Shown in pieces: positions 33,038-45,527 of a DNA stretch of 64,000 nt. Below the pieces are notes generated by a model, which searched no databases, was not told the origin of the DNA, and worked only from the letters and a program-made list of their open reading frames with translations. The position numbers were made by a program, and so were the translations under genes. The stretch comes from Acanthaster planci. Its lineage: Eukaryota; Echinodermata; Asteroidea; Valvatida; Acanthasteridae. Position 1 is the stretch's first letter. Each line of letters opens with the position of its first letter. The DNA is taken from positions 331,701 through 395,700 of the forward strand of contig NW_019091469.1 in NCBI RefSeq assembly GCF_001949145.1, in the 5' to 3' direction.

Positions 33038-36000
33038 TTCTCGGGCACTTAGGACCGTTTTTCAACCCTAGTTTTCAGCCCTTCTACCCTCATATGAAAG
33101 CTCAAAGACCCAGGGAGTTGATCCTGGCGACGATTTACACAATCTCACCATTTTGGGGGCCAAACAATTTCCTTTTTCAAAAGATACTGTGGGGGCAGGC
33201 ACTTTTAATGCTAATGAGCTGGTCAGAAATTCTCACTTGAATTAGTGGTCTGCACCCCAAAATGTCTCAAGCTAAAACTTCCGGATCGCAAATACGTGTT
33301 GCTTTTATTTTGTGATGTAATGTAACATGTTTTTCAAACTATTTTTCCTGTGATAAGAAGAAACCCAGGCAGTCTAAAACTAACAAAACAGAAAAAGATT
33401 TCTTCTTGTCTTCTCCTCAAAGCAAATTTCTTAAAACAAGAATCAGTTATGCTGGCATGGTAAAATGCCTCACGAACGGGAAAATAATCTCTTCAGTCGA
33501 CGAGTTTCATAAAGGACAATGCAGGATGATTGAAATTGTGAAAGCCTCGACATCCATGTCAAATTCTGTGAAAATTTGAAACTTAATGATTGTTTTTGTA
33601 TCGCAGTCACGTTTCTCCAATGCATCTCTTGAAAGTCCATAACCACATTGACAATGTAACTACATTATAAGGGTGTTCGTCAAAGTCGTTGGGCGGTTAT
33701 TTTTGATGAAATTCCATCTACCTTGGCGCTTGTTATAAAACTGCACAGAAGTGGAAAAGGAGTTGTTCCTCTGCGCCGACATCAATGCTTGCTGTACGAG
33801 ACGCAATGGCATACTCATTCCCATTGTCGACATGCCTGTGGCGCAGGCACCGCTGACGTAGCACTCTGCTAACACTTTGTTGCAGACTTCTTGCCCAAGT
33901 CTTCAGGACATCGACATCTCGTGGATGGTCTTCAACACCCTGACAAAACATGTTTGGCCCTCAAACCAGCAACAGTAGTCTGCAGGCCAGTAAATGGGCC
34001 CAAAATTGTCTGCGCGGACCGAATCACGATTTGTAGGCTGTCAAATTCCATTAGAGCATTTCGTGGCACTTGGACTTTCAGAAACAGGATGGAATCTACC
34101 GGCAGGACTGCCAGCTTGTATTTCTGAAAATATCAGACTAAACGGGGCCCTCCAAATTGTTCTATTTTGCAATGGAGTGTAGGCTCCTATGCATCAATTT
34201 TCCAATTGGCGATGGGCCTCATGACTGCTTTTGGGGATGATTTATTTCTAGAGAGAAATATGTTCAAAAACTCATCGGTTAAGCCACTGAAAATTGAAAG
34301 GAAAATGAAAGATGAGGAAGTGAGCTTAACTTTGATACGTCTTGAACACCTGAGAAACTTGTGTTTTTGGTCCTGATTTTTGAAGTGAGGGTTTTTATCA
34401 CTATTGTCTATGGCAGCTTATTTACTGGTCTGTACCCCTTAATTCGATAGTAGTCTGCAAGTTACCCTAAAATAAAACAGCACCCCTAGTGCTATGTGTT
34501 GCCCCCTGCCTTTCGAATTTCAATGGCCGGCCATTGATAGGCCATCCCCCAACCCCATTCCAGTCCGTGGCACGGACTTACGCCCCTGCGCTCAGGCTAG
34601 CCGACCGTATGAAGGCCAAATCGACGAACTGGTCTGTATGAGCATTCCTGGCCGCCGGTCGAATCCCTGTCACCACGATGTCCGTATCTGTCTCCACACT
34701 GCAATTTCTCAGAAATGAACTAAAGGCCTTCGCGTGATTTATCAACCAAAACTGCGTGTGACTCGCGCATTCAGTCAAAACTCTCGCTGAAACTAGGATA
34801 ATCCTACTAAACTTACAATTATTCACCTTCTGCATGGCAGAACCTCTCCGTTTCCTCAGTTAGAAAGCTGTAATACAAACTAGACATTTGATCTTCCGAG
34901 AATTGTTCGTCCGCCCAGCGACCCTCTTGATTCGGTGTCAGAGACGGAAATTACCCGGGACGGTGCCAGAGATCTCGCGTGCCTAATACCACGCACATCG
35001 GAACTATATCCGCTCGCTGGGGATCGCTAGTCGACGATTGTAATACAGTGCTCCCCAAAGAGTGAGGGCAAAACAAGGGGATGGGACCGTGTCTGACATG
35101 CTAACAGGGCAATTTGGATCAGCGTCTGATAACAGATGCCTCCTGAGCGTTATACCAAGAGACTAAGGCCTGCTATCTCATCTCAGCACCTTATCAAAGA
35201 TGACCCGCATCTGTCGACACGAGTTGGACAATCAGACCTCATCTCTTGAACAATTGATGAAACGCCGTTATCAAGATAAGGGTCCCAGACATAGACTCTT
35301 CGACAAAACCCGCGTTCAAAATCAAGCCCGCCGCAGTCATCAATCCATTTCTTAATTCGGTTGACACGAACGTCTCATTTAGTTTTCTATCGACGGCTGG
35401 AGTTTACCGCCACAGGGACTTCAATTGACAGGAACAAAATGTTAGATCGCTATGCATCCATCTTCGTTATGTTAGGTCACCAATGCAAGACCGCAGAACA
35501 CATCAATCGAGCGCCAGGGTGTCACTGAAGATGTTTCGAGACTTAAATGCCGCTGCTGTTTATTTCCTTGTTATTAATATTTTCAATATCTCGGAACTAA
35601 CTCCACTTTTACTCCACACGCCCATTTAAGCAAAAAAAAGCAACGTTTGTCGGGTGCTTGGAAGAAGGTTGTTATAAGAATGGATCGAAAGGTCAAATTC
35701 AAGTTTTCTGGAAATTGATAGAAAAATACATATCTTTCATTTGATAAACATGTTGCCTCAAGGGTTCACGTCATTCTTACGTTTATAATGGAATGAAAAA
35801 GCGGAAGCGCAATTTTGCCTCTGAAATATGGATGTAAACGGTAGGAGGTCATTAGGATGGAACATGGTGCCTCAGTGCACATTATCCACGAGGACTTCCT
35901 GCAGGGAAAAAGGTTGTCAGCTTAAAATGTGAATCCTTTTAAACTCAAAGTGTTTTTAACATAGAAATACATAATTATCTTAATTATCAACCCCCAAGGG

Positions 36001-36990
36001 TGTGTGTGAAATCATATTGAAATCGGAGGATTTTGGAGCGTTAGGGTTAACAAAACTTCACCTGTCTGCATTTCAGATATAATTTTTTTTATTAAGAAAG
36101 GGGCAACATTTAAACCTCGAAACTTGATTTTCTGTAAACTATAGAATTAGTATGTGTAAGAATAGACGTTCTTGGCACACAACGCATAATACCAGTGCTT
36201 TTCTATTACGATCACGCCCACTGTCCATGCACTGCACATGGAGTTACATGCATTGATCGCCGTTTACATGAAACCAAGTTAACGCGCAACTTCAGCGATC
36301 GTCCAATGGGAGCCTGCACATCGTGGCGCGTCCGCCTTTAAGACGAGGTCACATATGAACCGGCCAGGCCCACGTGCCAGCAGAATATTGAGGTTATTTA
36401 AAAACGGAATGCCAAAACTTATGTGTGCACCTGATGTTTACATGCGAAACGTCTGTTTTATTACGCGGAATGAGGTAGCAAGGTATCATCACACAGCAAA
36501 AGCACACATTCCCGACCTGACTACCGGTATCCACCGTTAATACGCGAAGCTTATCAAAGCAAATGCGTTCGCCATTTTCTGGTAAAGCGCCTGTATGGTT
36601 GAGGACATAATTTATACAGTTAAAAGTCCAAACAATAATTACTCGAGGAAGTATGATGTTAAGCTTTCACTTCAAAAGCACGCAGCTCCCAGTGTCATTA
36701 TTATTTTAAAAGAAAATCGCAATACGCTTTACGCTACAGGTCTAGCATTAATGTCAAGGCGGTTTTGTAACTAGCCTAGTTGTATTGCTATCAGCCCGAT
36801 AACATGCATATGTATCACAATCCAGCCAATGTGATAAATGGCGTGCACTTTCTGAGCGATCTGTATCGCCAATGCAATAATAGCAATCTAGATAATTTGA
36901 AAGTGAGAAAGCTCTTCTTGACTTGGAAGAGTTCTATATAATATTAAATTATTACACTGCATAAACCGTGGTGGTAATGTTGCACCCGTC
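33038..36990. other. Gene desert, possible decayed element at 33.7-34.2 kb
   Basis: Overlapping short open frames at 33660-34182 on both strands hint at an old decayed element, but no reverse transcriptase, transposase or other family motif was recognised. The rest is featureless except for the 35985-36050 repeat. Confidence 0.4.
35985..36050 (+). repeat. Dispersed repeat copy, partner at 10826-10925
   Basis: cccccaagggtgtgtgt, aaatcatatt, aatcggaggatttt and gcgttaggg match the 10.8-kb copy in order. It lacks the right inverted arm seen there. Confidence 0.6.
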
Positions 36991-37110
36991 GAGTCTATAT
37001 TACACTATACCTATCCGGTGTTGGCCAATTTAAAAGGGCACATTTATAAAGAATCTATATTACACTATACCTACCTGGTGTTGGCCAATTTAAAATGGCA
37101 TATTTGTAAA
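36991..37110 (+). repeat. 60-bp tandem duplication
   Basis: 36991-37050 and 37051-37110 are two 60-bp units, each starting ga(g/a)tctatattacactatac and containing gtgttggccaatttaaaa, with only a few substitutions. Confidence 0.95.
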
Positions 37111-39052
37111 TTGAACATCAATGCAGGACCACGGTTTTTGCAGAGAAGAAGAACTAGATATGCAATTTCCATTGACGTATCACCACGGTAAATACCCCAT
37201 CGGTAACATTTTACCTTTGGTGAACCAGCATAAAGGTAGACTGTTTATTTTGAAGTCTTTTCAGCTGCACACAGTCATAAAAAGGGCCTGAGAGGAGGAG
37301 GCAGAAAAGTTCTTGTCCAAGAGAAATGGCGCCACAATGTCTCATTTTATGACGTTGCACGTGGAAATAAAAGGCCGATGGTATTTACAGAATTGATTGT
37401 CGTCTGAGGATGGCGCATGCATGTCAATTTTATGCTCCAGACGATATGTAGCCCAGAATCCTGAAAACAATAGAAACTTATTAAAAGATGTAGAACCATC
37501 GTGTAAAATCGTATTGGATAAAAGGCTGCAATCTGCACTAGTGTTGCTTCAACCTATTTCAATCGAGCAAAACGAATTGAGAAGGGACTAGACGGTCTCA
37601 ACAGACCATTTGAAAATAGATTTTAATCATAGGCTTCTACTTTTGTTTTACTTTGGAAATCGATTAAGTTATGAAACAAAGGTGTGCAGCAAACGTGCCC
37701 TCACCCAAGGCCACTATCCATTTTTTCTAAGCGATCAGTGATGCGGTTCTCTATTTCCCGTAGATAATCTTCCTCAAAGTGGATCCTCCCAGACATTGGC
37801 TAGTCACTGTACCGTGTGACTGTTCTCTTTGTGCTGAGTCATCAGCAACGATCGGGATGTGAGCGTCCGCCGGTTGAAGAACACGTTTTCATCTCGTTTC
37901 TGTCCGTTTTGTCCTGACCAGATTGCTTCATTGATTCTGGAAACACGCTGAGGAGGATTTCCAAGCTTATCTTGTGTGGGGGCTCGTCCGCACGAGACAG
38001 CGACTTCCCAGAACGAGCGATTCCTCAGTGCCCCATTGTGAGTGGAACGGTAACGCCTTCGAAGTGTCCGTCCTCAAGGAGTTTTTATCTTGCTACCTAC
38101 TGCCCGCGAAGGAACTGGAGGTGACTACAATGAACTTGCACTCGGCGCCAAACTGATGAATTAGGTTGTTAATGCAGAACGCGCGCAGCAAACTCTCTCG
38201 TAATTTTAAAACGTTTGCAAATGCCAACTAAACCATTAGTAGGGTAATCTCATTGGCCTTACCACTGAAAGTTGATATGTTTTACGATAATCGTAACAGA
38301 GCCAGCCGTAAAATGGGCGCCAGGATAATCAAAGTGAAACAGAAAACCTTCTGTCCGCGTCACAATTTGAATCTTTATGACGTTTCACATTTTGTAAGGA
38401 AAATATTGGTGTATGACATCAGTACTGTATTTGTGACAATGCCAATGGCTACGAGCATCTAAACAAAATTGTTATAAATGAAAAGTACTGTTTAATAATT
38501 TCATTACCATTAGGCCCAGTGTTGAGTCAAGACCTTCACAAGACCTGACACAAGACCAGACACAAGACCATGCACAAGACCATGCAAGGTCAAGTGTCAC
38601 CAACGCACGCCACAGTCTCGCCCCCGGCCCGATGCTGTGTGTACTTTGCATGCAGATCAATGGTACTCGTGGCTGAGAACCACCGTGCCGTTGCGCGGTG
38701 AGCGTTTTCGAAACCAGTGGATTTGTTTACACTTCAGTTTCGCTGGTTCTAGTCAGAACATGTAGTTTCGAGGTGCGTGTACGCGGCTTGGAATCTCGTA
38801 CGCTGAATAGTTGTGCGCGCACACTGTGCGAACTGCACTGGAGAACGGCTGAAAACAGTCCACAACAATGGCAAGAATTAACGTTACGTCCGACTTTATT
38901 TTCCCGTTTTTGTCTTTGGTGGTGATGTGTCGAATTTCTTAACCCACCAAATGTGGAGATAAGGACGTATAGGAGTTACAGGCGTGAAATTGGCTTTTTG
39001 CAAATTTTAGTTACAAATTTTTTCGCCCGAATTTGCAACATTTATGATACCC
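37111..39052. other. No gene seen
   Basis: No supported exon. A CpG-containing patch at 38690-38900 ends in a well-placed ATG (38868) whose frame closes after 24 codons; too little to call a gene. Confidence 0.4.
38537..38584. repeat. 12-bp tandem repeat, four copies
   Basis: Units cacaagacctga, cacaagaccaga and two of cacaagaccatg, exactly in register. Confidence 0.95.
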
Positions 39053-39090
39053 TGGACTCCCTCCGTAACGTAGTATGGTCAGGGAGTCCA
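39053..39090. repeat. 10-bp-arm hairpin
   Basis: TGGACTCCCT (39053-39062) and AGGGAGTCCA (39081-39090) are perfect reverse complements with an 18-nt loop. Does not match the histone stem-loop. Function unknown. Confidence 0.6.
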
Positions 39091-39226
39091 CCTGAGCCAA
39101 ATCCCTTCCCAAAATGAGATGTGATGCACGCCGCATTTTACCCGTCTTACGAGGATACAAATGAGAGCTAGGCTAGCTTCCCCGGGGTTCCGTCGCTCTC
39201 AGCTGAATGAGCGGCTCCTCTATTTC

Positions 39227-39265
39227 ATTGGCTATATAAATCCTGTGTGCGATTTTTCCAGACGA
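39227..39265 (+). promoter_or_regulatory. Candidate TATA promoter with inverted CCAAT box
   Basis: ATTGG (39227-39231) abuts TATATAAA (39233-39240), and a start would fall near 39262. No coding exon was recognised downstream on this strand. May be chance in AT-rich DNA. Confidence 0.22.
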
Positions 39266-39559
39266 GTATGACATTCCTGGGCCCTCAAACACACTGTAGT
39301 TTTAGATTACCGGAATCAGTTGAGGTGCAACACTGCAGGCACGTGCGAATCAGTGAGCTTCGTAAAAGCTGCAAATAGTGGGGCGGGCTGACATGCACTA
39401 ACTCTTCAACTCATCATGCCATGCATACTCTTCCCGGTAACTGGCTCAAAGCACGGTCCCAGGTCTCTCTGGAGAAATGAGTTCCCATTTTGTGTCCTGT
39501 GGTAAGTATTAGCAGCTGCCTGGGCCGCGTAGAGCAGGGGGATCTCTGCAGTAATAAAA

Positions 39560-39632
39560 AAAACGGTGTAGCAGTGCGCCAGGGTAGAGGCACACGCACC
39601 TGACTGGTCAATGTGAGATCAAGGTGAACTTG
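39560..39632 (+). repeat. Possible degenerate tRNA-derived SINE segment
   Basis: ggtgtagcagtgcgcc resembles an A-box region and gagatcaaggt a B-box (GWTCRA core), with roughly tRNA-like spacing. Resembles the 24.7-kb element only loosely. Confidence 0.2.
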
Positions 39633-39899
39633 CCATAAAGAAAGTATGCAAACGGCACAGTTGGAATCGATTTAAGAACATCTAGTCATTCAAACTCTGT
39701 AATTAAGCTAAACCGGAAATTGCAACCAATATCCCCCATCTTGATCAATAATTGTTCCCAAATTCGCACTCTGTGGTTTGTAGGAACTACAAGTGTTGGC
39801 ACGTAGATGATGTAGGACCATGTTTTGTCCCCACAAGACGCAGTACGACTTTCTTATAACCTTATAACCGTTTTGTGTGCCCTTTACCAATTTTCGTTT

Positions 39900-40335
39900 T
39901 CAAAGATATTCAACTATAATCTCTTTAATATCGGGTAAAAACTTGCCAGACTCAATCGTGAAAGTTATATTCTTCTGACTGCGTCTGACACGCCATACTT
40001 GCTTATACAGGTGCCCCGCTCCGAACGAGTGCACGTGCAGTGCGCAAAGTGTCATCACCCCCATATCTATTCCCTTCATCGAGGGAACCCCGTCAAGCTC
40101 CATGACGCGCACGAACATTCTCGTCTCCTGCTGGACACGACTGAGGAAATTTTTCATGCGAGACAGCCTGTTCGATGCGAGATGGCTTAGGCGGCACCCT
40201 GGTCTATCTTGACATCGGACACCCGAGGTTATGTGTAAACACTGGCGTCGATGTCCCTTCTTAAAGCCCGGTTGCAGACGGGTAAATCCAGCCAATCCAG
40301 CGGCATCATAAATATCGCGCAGAGGAGATGAGATC
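39900..40335 (-). CDS. Possible terminal coding exon, unknown product
   Basis: On the minus strand TTGTTCCCTAATGCTCAG is a good acceptor, followed by an open frame of about 144 codons to TGA. It starts ISSPLRDIYDAAGLAGF, contains four Cys (QCLHI, VRCQDRPGC, TLCALHV) and ends IKEIIVEYL. The composition looks more protein-like than other ORFs in the desert. There is no ATG at the left end, so if real it is an internal-to-terminal exon of a gene whose start lies to the right. No family recognised and no AATAAA seen nearby. Confidence 0.25.
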
Positions 40336-40352
40336 TGAGCATTAGGGAACAA

Positions 40353-43300
40353 CTATCAAGTTTTCATACCTCTGAAGACTTCTTTCAGATATCTCTGCGA
40401 TACTCTCAATGAAACCCAAAACGCGAAAGTGAACGTTGTCAAAAGACAGAATCACGGATGAAAGAAGAATAAGCAAGACAAAATCAAATCAACTTTATAC
40501 GTAACCACAAACCGGTTGTTCGTCTTGTATCTATTATGAATCACCTTATCCGACTAACCACCGCCGTTAGTTTTCACAGCGAAATGACAACATTCTGTAC
40601 GTGGAAGTCTTATACGATTATTGCATTATGCGATATCGGTGCTTTGCTAATAAGCGAGGCTCAAGTCGATATGCGTTGAAGTGCGTTTTTCCCTTGATAA
40701 AGCAAACTTCAGGACTACACATTTTGGTATTAAATTAATTAAATGTTGAATGCTCTTGAATGTTCTTTTTCAAAAGGAAACAGACTGCAAAAGAAGGAAA
40801 GGAAAACAGAGGAAAAGGAAAAAGTACCCTCTTGGATTCAAATCGTGGACATCCATAATCATCCTTTCTCTATCTACTACACTATGTAAGCCAGTTTACC
40901 GAAGTCCTTTTCCCCTATTTGGATGCATGATGCTGCTGAAGCTGTTACGTAATTCAGGTGGCTATTATAATCATATTACCAGTACGCTAAGTACCGTGGC
41001 ATTTTGCTTACAAGCATCGTTTATTAACTGATAGTCGGATCATGCCTCATCAGGTGAATGAGACCATAAGTTTTTCGCTGGTTTTGCTATTTTATGTTAT
41101 TGTTATTTTTTCGAGGAGAGTAATCTATTGAAAAAAACATACTAACAGAAATAGAAATTGGCTTCTGATTGTTCAGCAATGGCAAAACACTCAGGGTCAT
41201 TTCCAGTTGAGTGAGTTTGTATTTCCTTTTCGGCTGGCGCAAAGTAGGCCTATGTACGTCGTGAATCCAATCTTATTTTTCGTCAAAACCGAGCTCATTA
41301 ATGGGAAAACAGCCGAAGACAACATGGCTATGTTCTTTAGCTGTTGAGTTTTGACCGAAGCCTTGAAGTCGTACATAATTATAAAGGCATGCAAGTTTTC
41401 TTGCTGATTGACACAGGCGTGGATCCAAGGGGGGCAATGCCTTCCGAGTGTAACATGGTCATCGTGCCCATTTTAGTGCTAAAACTGGTTCAGCTCAACT
41501 TTAATTGAAGTTCCCACTGGCAAAATGCGTTTCCAAGCTAAAGGCCGTGTATCACTATTGAAAGTATCAAATCGCAAAAGGTCCGTGTTTCCTTACGTTC
41601 TGTAGTGCTTCAAGTTTCAGGTGCGCCTATATTCTTGCCTTGTGATGCTAGGGAATATCAAGCTCATCCGTTGAAGTGCGTAGTCCGAGCGATCATTTTC
41701 CGACAATATTCAAGATGGAAGCAGGAAAGCTGATGGAATTTTCAATAAATCTACCGGAAGTAATTATCTCTGTTTCCTGCAAATTAAACTTTCGTGGTCA
41801 AGGAAGAGATATACGATCCCATCCGAAAGTTATCCTAGAATTAACACGAAAATTAATGCCTGCCACTGCTCTAAAATTACGCGCACTGTTCCAAGAGTTA
41901 CCGAGCCTCCTGTAATTTACACTGATAAGCAAAACAAAACGATAGCAAAGTCGACAGGCTCAAGTACCGTGTTTGGAACGTTAATTACGCGTGAGTCTGG
42001 GGATGGATCGGAAGGCAGGGTATTTTGGCATCTTGACTTTAAAGACGTAAACCCTGAAAAGATCTACCGACAGTCATACGGAATGATCTGTTAACTGGTA
42101 GGGATACTGGCAAACCTACATGTTACACTGTTTACTTTTTGGAGTTTTCCGCCAATCAGTTGAAAAATCTGAAATGCGTCTTAAGAACTGTAGCAAGAAA
42201 ACTCTCGGTATCAGCGTCCAAGGGTAGATGTTTCAGCATGATAACTCATTTGCAATATTTCTTCAAGTTGAAGGGGACACGATGAAAGACTATGAGGATA
42301 ACAACAAAAAGACTCCAGTTTACTAGATTACATTTGGTTGCAGTTAGATACTTAAAGCACGGCAGAGATCAAAATCAGAACCAACTTCAGAGTTGGTTGT
42401 GTATTTGAAGAACAGACAAAAATCAAAGACCAGAACTGGCCTTCTACTCCCGGATCTAAAAGTTACACTGAAAATCTAATAATTTTGTTGTCTGTTGTTA
42501 TACTAATCAGTAAATTACCAGAATATTTCCGGTATATTTCCAGTATATCCCGTGTATTACATAACTGTTTCCTCATTTCTTAGAGAAACAGGCGCTGCTT
42601 ATTATTAGATCCTTTGGTAATTCTCATTTCCTTTAAAACAAATCAGGGTTTTGTTCAATAACGAGGGAGAGGCTAATAATCGTGAACTCAACTGCATCAA
42701 CAGCTATAACGAGATGTAAGGGTATAACTGCAGAGGTGTGAAGTTTACGATGGGCGGCTCTGTGATTCTGTGAATATCATTGTTTTGTCGAAGCGACGGT
42801 GTGAGGTGCGTGCGGTTGCTGGAAGATAAGAGGGCTAGTTAAAAAACGAGACTAGAGGGCCATTTGGAAATCCAGGCAGTCATTGAAATGAGGGTGCGTT
42901 TGACTTACAGCTTTCACGGGGCAACCTTGACCAGATCGTAGTATCTGCGCCAATATAGGAAGACAGTGGGCAGTAGCTATTCAAACAGTTGACGGTTTGT
43001 TTGTGGTCATAATGACAAAGCTAGCTATGGTCAGTGAACTTAACAAGAGCATACTGACACAGTGCAGACAAAATCCAGCTGTTATACTGAGGTATGACGG
43101 TTGTATTAGTCAACTTGGTTCCGAACTAATCGGAACAAGTGTGATATTTCTCAAGAGCCCTTTGGAAGCAGCATGCAATGCATAATAAAACCTCGCTGGT
43201 GAGGAGCAAACTGAAATATACATAATTTTTTTACAAGGCGACATCTTGTCTCTTTTACAAGATCCGTTGCAGACAATCAGGCAACAGTAAGCTTTTGAAC

Positions 43301-43982
43301 AACTTTTCTCTAAATCTTTTGATTTTAAAGCAGCATTACTTTTATTTTCAACAATGAAACCTGTTTGATACAGGCTTTGCCCATTGCAAAGTTTCAAAAA
43401 TTCTGATCTTCAGTTCCAAAAAGAAGAGAGGCATCTTCATTCAGTTTTGTGACATGTTGATTGTTTGATAAGGCATGATTTTAAAATATATATATATTGA
43501 ATGAATTACTGTAGTTCTTAAAATGACAGACAATAACTGGCTTTTAAGACTGCGACGGTGAAGTACTGTAACAAGAAAAGTGTTCAGTAACGATATTATT
43601 CGTCTATCCACGAGCAAAGTTGTCTTGTATCCTAGTTTCTCATCTTTCCATTCCCCGTTGTGTGTCGTTTCTCTTACACAGTATCTGAGAGCTATGATTA
43701 CTTCTATTTTTTTTCAACAGAGATGTAGATAAAAAATATAGCAAAATGCTTGGGCGGATTATTCGAACGAAAGTCGGTAATGGTATTTCAAGCTATGCTA
43801 GAAATCCAATTTCCTCCTCTTCGAAAACACATAAATTTCATTCATGAAATGTTACCAAGAGGCCTGTCGCCTCAGAAGGGAGGGGGGCTAGAGGGATTGC
43901 CCCGGCAAACCTGGCCCCCATCGACAAAAGCCTCTTTTGACAGAAACTGTGTAATTATAAGCTTCCAAAAACAGTTGTTAAC
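40353..43982. other. No gene seen
   Basis: Short ORFs without protein-like patterns, AT-rich. Nothing else supported. Confidence 0.45.
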
Positions 43983-44640
43983 AATGAGGTGCTAAACAAT
44001 TTCGACTCTTTCAAATACTCGATTGTTTGGCTTGATCCGAACCTAAACTGTGCAGTGCACATGGATATTAAAATTGGCAAACAAGGCTTCGGCTAAAATA
44101 TCTCTTCTATTCAGATTGCGGCAATTTTTAAATAATCAGAGTCTCCAGGTGTTATATAAAGCTTATTCAGCCTCAGGTGGATTATTGTGATGTGCTTCAG
44201 GGAAATCTTGGTTCTGGAAAGAAAAATTCAACTTCAGAAACTTCAAAACAGAGTCGCTATTAAAGCAATACTTTTTGCTCTTGTTAGAATACATGTACAG
44301 TATATCGTTTGCTGGACAGCTTAGGGTGGATTCTACTAGACAAAATTTGAGGTTACCATTTAGCTATTTTGATTCATAAATGTATTCACATCCTGTCTCT
44401 TTCACATCTTGCTCCATTTCAATGCACAAATCATCCTCACAACACTAGAGCCAAGTCCGATTGGAAATTTTAATTGACCAGAATCAGGCCTAATCTCAAG
44501 ATAGGTAAAAATATGTTTCATTACAGAGGTATCAAACTGTGGAATGACTTGCCAGCATCTATTATAAAGCAGCAAGATAATAAATCATCCAAACTACAGT
44601 ATCTTGCAAAATTTAATTTTTCATGATTATTCATATCTGG
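43983..44640 (+). mobile_element. Fossil non-LTR retrotransposon, 3' end of the reverse transcriptase ORF
   Basis: Translation across several frameshifts and stops recovers the tail of a Jockey/CR1-type pol ORF: NNFDSFKYSIVWLDPNLN, then ISLLFRLRQFLNNQSLQVLY, then QPQVDYCDVLQGNLG, and later FHYRGIKLWNDLPASI. These match the conserved FKYLGVxLDxxLxW, LYxxLxxPxxDYCDxVWGN and YRGxKLWNxLP patterns of that superfamily. It is 5'-truncated and inactivated, and lacks the catalytic domains. Its 3' untranslated part probably continues to about 45527, interrupted by a younger element. Confidence 0.82.
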
Positions 44641-44875
44641 GGCAAAAATGGCTTCTTACGCCATTAGTTTTTTTTTTTTTACTGTTGTTAACCAGCTTTA
44701 CTCTTTGGTCGTATTTTGTTTAATACTCTTGTGTAAGAGCACGCTTTGTACTTTTAGCTTTCCTCTATTAATCTTCACTCATAAACACCTGGGAAAGTTT
44801 TTTCTGTTCCTGTTGGTCGAAACGCGTCACGTGACCGTGTACTAACATTTGGTAATGCCCGCTGAGAAGAGATAA

Positions 44876-45272
44876 TACCTGCTGCGTAAATCACGCACTG
44901 GCACGTGGATGCGAGACAGTTTAATCGGGTCTGATTGGTCAGGAGTCTGTGTGCACGCAACGCCTTATCGACGCGCCACGCGTGCGCCAAGTTCATTGAA
45001 GGTGGATTCAAAAATAAACATACCATAAAATGGACGGGGGTTCCAGTGGGAAAAATGAAAGTTAAATTTTAGACGAAAATCAAGAGAACGAACACTGATA
45101 AAGCCATCGTCTGCAGCTCGGCCATTAGCCTCGTCCATTCTCCTGAGCCGGTCTTAAACGCACGTTTAAGAACGAGCAAGCACATATTTATTCCCGTAAT
45201 TTCTTGTGAGTCTTGGGCGTGATCATTAATATTATCATAATTGCTCTTATTTGATTGTATAATCATAGTTGT
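44876..45272 (+). repeat. Dispersed repeat copy inserted in the retrotransposon tail, partner at 60991-61608
   Basis: Shares with the 61-kb copy, in order: ctggcacgtggatgcgagac, agtttaatc, aggagtctgtgtg, ccacgcg, accataaaatggac, gaaatgaaagt-like, cgtccattctcc and acatatttattccc/acatactcatttcc. It lacks the 211-bp insertion present there and so acts as the empty site. Confidence 0.75.
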
Positions 45273-45527
45273 GTATATTGTTCTTGTTTAAAATGTGCGT
45301 GTAATTTTAGTATATTATTTTATATCTTAAGATGGTAAAGGTAGTGATTTGCTAATAGTTGTGTGGTCTGTTGTCAGTTTGCTTACTCCAATTTGAAATT
45401 TTTATTGTTGAATTTTAGGGTAATTATGTATTTCTTGTAAACTGCCTGGCGTCAGTGGAAACAGGTTATGCTGTACTGATTTAACCCAGGATAATCAAGA
45501 ATAAATTAAACAAACAAACCATAAGCA
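45273..45527 (+). mobile_element. Probable 3' tail of the retrotransposon
   Basis: AT-rich tail ending accc-aggataatcaagaat followed by aaattaaacaaacaaac, a simple-repeat end typical of non-LTR elements. Assignment to the same element is inferred from position only. Confidence 0.35.

Noticed and set aside
38868-38942. ATG in good context opening a hydrophobic 24-codon frame
   Set aside because: Closes quickly, no clear donor, no support beyond the start context.
39480-39515. ggtaagtat resembling the complement of the U1 snRNA 5' end
   Set aside because: Bases beyond the short match do not follow U1; no Sm site or promoter elements.
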